A DNA stretch of 52,406 nt, taken from contig JBBBWG010006002.1 in assembly GCA_037176905.1 (NCBI GenBank), positions 45,503 through 97,908 of the forward strand. The letters run 5' to 3'. Position 1 is the stretch's first letter, and each line of letters begins with the position of its first letter. Made by a program: the position numbers and the translations under genes. Below the pieces are notes generated by a model. The model saw only the letters and a list, made by a program, of their open reading frames with translations. It was not told where the DNA came from and searched no databases. The DNA is from Azolla pinnata (taxonomy: Eukaryota > Streptophyta > Polypodiopsida > Salviniales > Salviniaceae). Below, in pieces: positions 45,297-52,406 of this stretch.

Positions 45297-45595
45297 CTAA
45301 ACCCTTAACCCTATTGTCGAAACCTGAGGCATGGCATCTGAGAATCGTTTCCGAAAAATCGCCTGACAGAATTGTAAATTACATCTTGCCGCCCACTGAA
45401 ATCAGGAAGTGTCAGATTATTGCCCACTGGAATCGGAAATTGCTGAATTAATGCCTAGTATTACTACATACTGCTATTTCCTAATCGGTGCACTAATTAA
45501 GCCATAATTCGGACCGCCGCCGACGTGATTATCCGAGCCCAAATCAGAGGTTTAATCAATACCGGAAATATATTACATAATCACCAACAAATACA
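45297..45595. other. Spacer before the CCCTAAA array
   Basis: No gene is recognised. The words AATCGTTTCCGAAAAATCGC and AATTGTAAATTACATCTT near 45345-45390 resemble words on the far side of the array near 46850 (AATCGTAAATTACATTTT), possibly a diverged flanking duplication. Confidence 0.4.
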
Positions 45596-46265
45596 TAAAC
45601 CCTCCCCTCATGATTAAGCCCTAAACCCTAAACCCTCCCCTCATCATTAAGCCCTAAACCCTAAACACTCCCCTCATCATTAGGCCCTAAACACTAAACA
45701 CTCCCCTCATCATTAGGTCCTAAACCCTAAATCCTCCCCTCATCATTAACCCTTGAACCCTAAACCCTCCGCTCATCATTAAGCCTTGAGCCCTAAACCT
45801 TCTCCTTATCATTAAGCCCCTAAACCCTAAACTTTCCCCTCATTAATCCTTGAACCCTCATCATTAAGCCCTAAGCCCTAACCCTCATCATTAAGCCCTA
45901 AGCCCTAACCCTCATCATTAAGCCCTAAGCCCTAAACCCTCATCAGGCCCTAAGCCCTAAACCCTCCTCAGACCCTAAACCCTAAACCCTCAATCCTAAT
46001 CAAGCCCTAAACTCTAAACCCTCATCCCTCATCAAGCCCTAAACCCTAGACCCTAAACCCTCATCAAGCCTTAAAACCCTAGACCCTAAACCCTCATCAA
46101 GCCTTAAAACCCTGGACCCTAAACCCTAACAGCTGTTGCAGACCCTAAACCCTAGAGCCTTAAAACCCTAAACCCTAAAATCCTAAACCCTAAAACCCTA
46201 GACCCGAAGCCCTCACCATATTGCAGAGCTGTTGCAGACCCAGAACCCTAACCCTAGCCCTAACA
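45596..46265 (-). repeat. Interstitial telomere-type array (CCCTAAA orientation)
   Basis: About 670 bp of CCCTAAA words mixed with CTCCCCTCATCATTAAG spacers, giving a loose higher-order unit of about 36 bp in the first half; the second half is purer with CTAGACCC variants. AGCTGTTGCAGACCC occurs at 46131 and 46226. The orientation is opposite to the arrays at 22.9-25.4 kb. Confidence 0.93.
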
Positions 46266-47425
46266 GCTTCCTCTAGGTTTCTCTTCTGCAGGGAATGCCA
46301 TCTCCTTCCTGCTCTTCCCTAGGGAAGCTGATCCCATGTCCGCATGTATTATCAAAGCCACAATTAAAGCTAGCGATCGAATCGATGATGGATCAGGAAT
46401 TAGCCGCAGGAGCTGCTTCTTGCAGATCGCATACATGTAATATAGATCTGATGATCATCAGCGATCTTGAGACAGGTAGCCAGAGATCATATAACTGGTG
46501 GATGATTGAGGAATCGATCTGATCATCGCCACGGAGGAGCCGGGAGCTGCTGCTGCTGCTGCTAGGGTTAATCGGAAGCGTCGATCAGCAGGGAACGAGA
46601 GAATCTATTGGCTATGGCAGCTCGCTCGCAGCAGTAGCTGATCAAATGCCGCAGAAATTTGGATTGAAGAAGAAACAGCAGCAAATTGATGATACAAATC
46701 ATTCAGATCTAAGAAATCGATCAGGAGCTAATTTTGGATGCAGAAATTTCATTGTGTACATATACTGTGTATATAGAAATCGTATACAGTAGAAACTTTT
46801 ATTATACATACGGGAGGATTATCAAGATTAAAATACGCTCTTAACCGAATCGTAAATTACATTTTAACGCTCCATTCATCCCGTTAGTTGCGACGTTAAT
46901 TGATTGTATCACCTAATCGCTTCTCACTAATCGATCCCGAGAATCGGTTCTTTTACTGCATTCGATTCGAAAAATTAGTAATTTTGTTAAGAACCCGATC
47001 GATCGATTCACGCATTAGTTTGGTGCTAGTCAATTAATTGAGCATTGATTTTGTCAGGCGTAATTTCTAGTTTGTTAATCAATTGCTAAAACTAGTTTGT
47101 AATTTCTAGTTTTAGTTTTAGTTTGTACTTCCGACTGCTGTTTACTGATCGATTCCCTCAATGTATTCCCGGGTAACAAAAGTTAGCAAAGCTTAGAATC
47201 CAATTAAGTTGGTGTTAACAAATTAATTGTAGGGCGTTAAGATTTGGTGAGCGATAAAACAAGACGTTAATCCGTAACATCTAAAAAAATGTAATCAACA
47301 AATCTAAGAAAGTTGTACGCCGATCGTCGACAACATCTGAATGGCCTTGAATGTGAATAATCGTGGACGCATCATACTCTGCTTATTATGAGCACTTAGG
47401 ATTAGAATGGAGTTAATTAATCCCT
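46266..47425. other. Intergenic, nothing recognised
   Basis: AT-rich, with a short CTGCTGCTGCTGCTGCT tract at about 46550 and GATCGATC words near 46998. Short frames (46295-46522 +) lack family features. Confidence 0.4.
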
Positions 47426-47676
47426 CGACCAGGCTTGCAGGCTAGTAAGGCTAACTAATCAAGCTTCTTCTCTGGATTGGAATGCAAGCCAGGCTAATTA
47501 ATCAAGCTTCTTCTCTAGATTGGAATGCAAGCCAGGCTAACTAATCAAGCTTCTTCTATGGATTGGAATGCAAGCCAGGCTAACTAATCAAGCTTCTTCT
47601 CTGGATCGGAATGCAAGCCAGGCTAACTAATCAAGCTTCTTCTCTGGATTGGAATGCAAGCCAGGCTAACTAATCT
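47426..47676. repeat. 43-bp tandem repeat, about five copies
   Basis: AAGCTTCTTCT recurs at 47461, 47504, 47547, 47590 and 47633, an exact 43-bp period. Each unit continues GGATTGGAATGCAAGCCAGG and CTAACTAATC. Copies differ by only one or two bases, so the array is recent. Confidence 0.97.
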
Positions 47677-48285
47677 GGGAGGGAAAACACAAAAGGAATT
47701 CGATGCAGGCTCTCGATGCTGCTATCAGTATCTCACGGTTTGTTTCATCTCATGGCGATGTCCCCAAAACCAGTATAATCAACCGCTTCCAGCAACGGCA
47801 ATTACCACAGATCTCCTCTATCTGGCGCTCTACAGGCTCATTTGGTTCTTCCCGATCGAAAAGCTACGCCACCAAATTAGAGCTTTGCAATCGAAAAGGG
47901 TCATGGATTCAAGAATCCCACAACCGACAGACGATACAACTGTGGACAATTGCTGTAGCTTCCAGATGCAGAGCCCTGCAAATCAAAAAAGGTCGCGAGG
48001 TCGAATCCGACGACAGACGTCGGATCGATGGAGCGGCTACATGCCGATCAATGCAAAACATATATAACAGTGTTTCGTTCGAGCCATTGGAACGCACGAT
48101 CTAGATCCCACAGATTTTAACTTCAGCTGGCAACGATGGAATCTTTCGGCGAAAAACATGCAGCAAAAACATGGATGGAAGCCATGAACTGTATGTGTGG
48201 TGGGGCAGATCACCATTATCTTGAATCATATGAGCCCATGATGCAAAGCATCCAAAAGAAACAGCCATGATAGAGATCATATACA
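47677..48285. other. Intergenic with two overlapping chance frames
   Basis: Two overlapping plus-strand frames of 133-137 codons (47654-48067 and 47703-48104) occupy the same DNA in different phases and have no recognisable domain. I regard them as chance or at best unassigned. Confidence 0.35.
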
Positions 48286-49240
48286 TGCAAATTTGTATTA
48301 TATATATATATCTTCATAGCTGGTAAGAAAAACCAGATATCATGGACTGTATACATGCATATATAGCTGGTAAAGAAATCAGATATATACCATAGATATA
48401 CTGTATACATGTCATAGATGCATATACAAAAACAAACAAAACTAAACTAAACACACATGCATACATGCATGCATATATAGCTGGTAAAGAAATCAGATAT
48501 ATATCATAGATATACTGTATACATGTCATAGATACATATACAAAAACAGACAAAACAAAACTAAACACACATGCATATATAGCTGGTAAAGAAATCAGAT
48601 AACAGGTGCACCATATCTGATCATAGACTCTGAGCATACATGCATACATATATATAGCTGGCAAGATATCAGATCAAAGATGCACCATAGCTGATTATAG
48701 AGTGTGCGTATACATGCAAAGAAAGAAAGAAAGAAGCACACCTTAGCTGCTGATCAGGTGTTTCCCCTGACCTTTGGAAAAGGTTTTCTCTCCGGTAAGT
48801 GATATATGGGCAGCTGCATCACAGACATCATAGACTCTGAGTCTATAGCTGATCAACCATAGCTGATCATGGAATTTTGAGTGTATATACATAGCTGGTA
48901 AGAAAATCAGACACAAAAGGAGCACCATAGCTGATCCCCATAGCTCATCATAGACTGTGTATTACATGCAAAGTAAGATGCACGCCATAGCTGCTGATCG
49001 GGTGTTTCCCCTGAGCTTTTGAAAAGATTTTCTCTCCAGTGAGATATGGCTCCTGCATCACAGACATCATAGATTGTGAGGTACATTGCACACTGTATAT
49101 ATTGCTGATCAGCAATGAGAATAAAAACTGTCTGTTAGTGTAAGCTCCACACCTGCTGTCTTTGATTGCAAGCAAAGCAAAGGTCTGACCAGATGTCCTT
49201 TGTTGCTTGAAAGATTTCCCTCTCAGTGAGAAATGGCTGC
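48286..49240. repeat. Complex repeat with AGCTGGTAAAGAAATCAGAT and TAGCTGATCA
   Basis: ATATAGCTGGTAAAGAAATC recurs at 48361, 48475 and 48577 (114 then 102 bp apart) with TACTGTATACATGTCATAGA inside. Further on, a block starting TAGCTGCTGATC, with TGTTTCCCCTGA and TTTTCTCTCC, occurs near 48745 and 48990, and a third weaker relative near 49180. CCATAGCTGATCATAGACT-type words link the two parts. Confidence 0.85.
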
Positions 49241-50061
49241 AATTTTACATCTGGGAACCAAAAACACATAAAAACCCATGGCTTTTGCACAACAATGCCC
49301 ATACTTACTTGTCATTTGCCATGGCCCACTGCCTTTCAGCATAGCTTGCACTCAGTGGTAACCTGAACCTGCATGCTTTGTAACATAACCAGAAGAAAGA
49401 AAGAAGAAAAAGCTTTGGGTAGATTTGATGCTACAAGAGTTGGTAGGCAGGCACAGTTTTTATGTATGCAAAACAAGCAGAATGTTTTCTCATATACTTG
49501 AGAACAAGATGCCATACCTTGCCACAGTTATCATGTTGATTGTGGTGGTGCTAGAGGATTCCAATCTGCTTCTCTGATGACCATGCTTATACACACAGAG
49601 GCACAATCTATGTGCTTTCGATGTCGGTCATTTCCCCATACAAAAGACATGGAAGCGTTAAGAAGATATCATCGATACCATGGATTCTAGCAAATGTACA
49701 GACTGAAAATCACATGTACATTCCTGTATTGATACACAATTCTTCTACTTCGAGCAAACTGCATGTAAACGCATTAGAAAATAGCATTCCATTCTCCATT
49801 CATTGACATGTACATACAGAAGGCATTCATTTCACGGGTTTTCACTGCTGAGATTTTCTCACCACTGCTGTGAAGGGAGCAAAGTCTGCGAAACATATCT
49901 CTTGCAAACAGATGCTCAAAGTTCGGAATTTAGAGGCTTTTTGGAATACCAAAGAAGGGTTTGACGTTCGGATGTAGTAACACATAAACATCAATTCAAT
50001 AAATATGGAGATAAATACAGATGGATATCAGGTGGAAATGCTTCCGAATCTTTACAAGACT
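49241..50061. other. Intergenic, nothing recognised
   Basis: No gene, RNA or array is seen. A donor-like GGCAAGGTATGG on the minus strand near 49520 has no open partner exon that I could find. Confidence 0.4.
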
Positions 50062-50325
50062 CAGGAGATTCTCCTGTGAGAAACTGCCCATTTGATCATA
50101 CCACATTACAGCATATGATCCTTCTCCTAGCAAAACTGCCCATTTGAGAAAGCCACCATAACAGATTAGAGATATCATCATTCTCCTAGAAAAATGGCCC
50201 ACTAGTGGAAATCAACCTATCAGATAAGAGCATGTCATCATTCTCCACGCAAAATCCCCCATCAGTTGAAATCACCATATCGGATTTACACCATATCATC
50301 ACTTCTCCTAGCTCTAATGGGCACC
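50062..50325. repeat. 55-62 bp degenerate tandem repeat at the GT47 3' flank
   Basis: TCTCCT-type starts recur at about 50069, 50124, 50182, 50242 and 50304. Units contain AAAACTGCCCATTTGA or diverged forms, CACCATA, CAGATTAGA and TATCATCATTCTCC. It lies within 125 bp of the GT47 stop, so it may be transcribed in the 3' UTR. Confidence 0.8.
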
Positions 50326-50447
50326 ATGGACTTTCTCACATGCTTTGCCACTCTCTGGCTAGAAGAAGACGAAAAGAACGAAAAATGAATGAATCGGTAT
50401 ATTTTCAGTGACACACCGAAAGCTTCTTCTTCGACTATTACTTTCTG

Positions 50448-52202
50448 TTATGCGACTTTAGTATCGTGCTCTCCATTGCGTCTCTCTCCTTCCCATTGCC
50501 TTACTTCTCTTTGGCTCAATATGAGATCTGAGGTCCGAATCTGCTCAGCATCTTTGGCTGCAACCGACTTGAAATCATCTCGGCCATCAATGATTCTCAT
50601 CCTCAAATCAGTTACTCTATTTACAAGGGCCTCGACAGTTATATCGAAAGCATCCTTAAACTTGGTCAGACGATGCCGAGGATCGTTATATACCAGCCCC
50701 GGTATTAATCGGATCACTTCTTCTCTCATCTCCTTCACTTGGGCTTGTGAAAACCTGCGTAAAACCTCTTCGATGCTCACATTTCCACTCCGGATATCAT
50801 CCTCAGGTATGAAAACCGAGTATTTGCTCCTGTTCTGGGGCAGATGCCATACGTATTGGGTATAAGCCGAATGCTCATGAAAGAACACAGGGATGCATCC
50901 GGCCACCATCGAATCGAAGATAGATCGGCGAGTGTAGGAGTCGCCCTGAGGTTGCAAACAGAAAACGGACTCTTGGAACAGCCTCATCACTACACTAGGG
51001 ACATGGCATTTGCTCTCGCCCTTGTCGCATTCCAAGAGGCTACAGAGCTTCGAAAGCTTGCATTGATCCATGATCTGGCCACGAATGGAGGTAGCAAGCT
51101 CGGGCCGAGGAGCGCCGGCGAAGGAGAAGAGGGCATTCCTCTTCGAATTCCGGACTCGGATCTGCCAGTCGACGACATCCGAATCGTGGGTGGGATGGAA
51201 ATATGTGGGATACGGTATCGCAAGATCGTTCGAATGGTAAGGGCTTTTCTCGACCATCAGCATCGACATATTCATCACTTCGGCGATGTACAGAAGCTTG
51301 TTGCCCCAATCCTGATCTGCATCGGTTAGCCTGCGGAAATCCCACGTGATCCGGCCCCCGACCACGAAATGGTCTCGCCCGCCCATCACACTCCATTCTT
51401 TCGTGTTCCGAAGCCATTCGGCGAGCCGCATAGGGCTCGAATCCCTCACCGACACATTAGCTCCCCACAGATTCCTGGCTATGTCTAGCCCAGCATAGAA
51501 AGGCACATACAATGCCGCGGCTTTCCCCGAATCTTCGGTCAAGCACTCATACTGCTTCATCCGGTTGTGGAAGATCACGTCGACGGAGAACTGGTTCGTG
51601 GCAAACCATCCCCGCGCGGGGAATGCGCCCTCGGGATCTTCCAAAGCCGGGCCGAGGCCCGAATTCTCGGTGTATTTGCACATGTTTGTCCATGGGCTGA
51701 GCTGCTTACAGTTATCGAGGAGATCTTGATTGAACTCGGAAGGGATGGAGTGCATGTAGACATACCTTCCGGCGCAAGGATCGCTCTTGTTGCCGATCGA
51801 CGCGAGGGCTCTCCAGAAGGGTTGAGGAACCGAGGGCTTGGATCGATCGCGGGGGGGATCCGAAGGCTTGGATCGATCGAGCCCAAGATCCGATCGGCCG
51901 AGGGGAGGCTTTCGGAGGGGATTCCCTCCTCCTCCTCCTCCTCCTCCTCCTCCTCCTCCTCCTCCTTCGGATCGTCGCCCGAGGCTCTCCAGCTTCTTAT
52001 GCTCCGCCACGGGGTGTGTCCGATTGGTGAAAATGGAGAACTGGAAGACGAAGATGATCCACCAGAGGCTTATGGAGGCGAGGAGGAGGAGGAAGTAGCG
52101 CGTGTAGGGGCGGCAAAACGGGAGCTTCTGCTCCATTCTAGTAGTAGTAGCTGTTGTAGTAGTAGTAGCAGGGATTCTTCTGTGCAGGGATGGGGAGGGC
52201 AT
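50448..52202 (-). CDS. MUR3/KATAMARI-type xyloglucan galactosyltransferase-like (GT47)
   Basis: Intronless 584-residue type II membrane protein. One helix lies at about 36-56 after a short cytosolic end; a stem region at about 57-140 includes a 14-Gly run (80-93) encoded by a CTC/TCC triplet repeat and a duplicated DRSKPS motif. The exostosin/GT47 domain covers about 143-530: [97 protein letters not shown], and [16 protein letters not shown] then CIPVFFH (420-441). This closely follows Arabidopsis MUR3, which adds galactose to xyloglucan in the Golgi; related members transfer galacturonic acid or arabinose, so the exact sugar is open. M23 at 52136 is an alternative start just before the basic flank of the helix. 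Confidence 0.95.
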   Translation of the reverse strand: MPSPSLHRRIPATTTTTATTTRMEQKLPFCRPYTRYFLLLLASISLWWIIFVFQFSIFTNRTHPVAEHKKLESLGRRSEGGGGGGGGGGGGGGNPLRKPPLGRSDLGLDRSKPSDPPRDRSKPSVPQPFWRALASIGNKSDPCAGRYVYMHSIPSEFNQDLLDNCKQLSPWTNMCKYTENSGLGPALEDPEGAFPARGWFATNQFSVDVIFHNRMKQYECLTEDSGKAAALYVPFYAGLDIARNLWGANVSVRDSSPMRLAEWLRNTKEWSVMGGRDHFVVGGRITWDFRRLTDADQDWGNKLLYIAEVMNMSMLMVEKSPYHSNDLAIPYPTYFHPTHDSDVVDWQIRVRNSKRNALFSFAGAPRPELATSIRGQIMDQCKLSKLCSLLECDKGESKCHVPSVVMRLFQESVFCLQPQGDSYTRRSIFDSMVAGCIPVFFHEHSAYTQYVWHLPQNRSKYSVFIPEDDIRSGNVSIEEVLRRFSQAQVKEMREEVIRLIPGLVYNDPRHRLTKFKDAFDITVEALVNRVTDLRMRIIDGRDDFKSVAAKDAEQIRTSDLILSQREVRQWEGERRNGEHDTKVA

Positions 52203-52335
52203 GTGCAGGGAGGAATGGGGGTTTGGAGGACGTGGGTGATTGAGGAGGAGGGAGGTCGGAGGTGGGTTTGGCGATGGAAAATGTGGGTCGAGCTCAGAAA
52301 GTGCAGAGAATGAAGAAAAAGCTCAGAGTTCGTGG

Positions 52336-52381
<46 letters not shown>

Positions 52382-52406
52382 CTTCTTTTACGAAGAAAAA
52401 GAAGAA
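52203..52406 (-). promoter_or_regulatory. GT47 5' flank with (GA)n microsatellite
   Basis: Upstream of the MUR3-like start codon. A (GA)n run fills 52338-52378 (read as CT on the gene's strand), a common plant 5' UTR or promoter feature. The window ends here. Confidence 0.6.

Noticed and set aside
47654-48104. Two overlapping plus frames of 133-137 codons
   Set aside because: They share the same DNA in different phases, and neither shows a known motif or codon pattern that favours it.
1-52406. Transposons, CRISPR arrays, viral insertions and tRNA or rRNA genes
   Set aside because: I saw no reverse transcriptase, transposase or integrase motifs, no long terminal repeats, no CRISPR-like spacing and no convincing structural RNA; the repeats are tandem, without mobile-element ends.

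Overview
This window reads as nuclear DNA of a land plant. The genes have many short introns with GT..AG borders, and they encode plant-type families: a DUF630/DUF632 protein, an ATL-type RING-H2 protein, an FLX-like coiled coil, an ERD2-like seven-helix protein, a plant ORMDL, a plant transmembrane kinase and a MUR3-type GT47 enzyme. Arabidopsis-type telomere repeats (TTTAGGG) lie inside the window. A Roadblock/LC7 dynein light chain suggests a seed-free plant with swimming sperm (moss, liverwort, hornwort, lycophyte or fern). That is inference; I cannot name the species.

Layout. Position 1-2819 (+): 3' half of a DUF630/DUF632 gene. 5400-6077 (+): intronless RING-H2 gene, whose tail is copied into a repeat cluster up to 6.8 kb. 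7894-12482 (-): six-exon gene joining an FLX-like coiled coil to a WW domain and an RRM. 13748-14060: 30-bp tandem repeat broken by a 100-N gap with identical flanks. 14965-15405 (-): cytochrome c oxidase VIIa-like subunit. 17.38-17.83 kb: 26-bp satellite. 19163-22644 (-): ERD2-like protein. 22.9-25.44 kb: telomere-type arrays and a 60-bp repeat between two divergent genes. 25590-27493 (+): Roadblock/LC7. 28205-30309 (-): ORMDL, convergent with it. 30.95-31.77 kb: GATC-rich repeats. 33907-35457 (-): two-exon 55-residue membrane microprotein that only appears after splicing. 35.6-39.4 kb: successive tandem repeats. 40144-43155 (+): seven-exon receptor-like kinase. 45.1-50.3 kb: no recognised gene, but a 104-bp duplication, a telomere-type array in the opposite orientation and several short tandem arrays. 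50448-52202 (-): MUR3-like glycosyltransferase.

The genes are mostly housekeeping genes with no evident shared pathway: ER trafficking and sphingolipid control (ERD2-like, ORMDL), Golgi wall synthesis (GT47), respiration (COX7a), motility or transport (LC7), signalling (kinase, RING) and RNA or chromatin control (FLX-WW-RRM). What sets the window apart is the density of local tandem duplication, with units of 26 to 215 bp in introns and intergenic DNA. Several unrelated arrays share a GATCGATC-like core.

Coding models were joined by eye from reading phase, splice borders and recalled family sequences. No alignment or transcript data were available.
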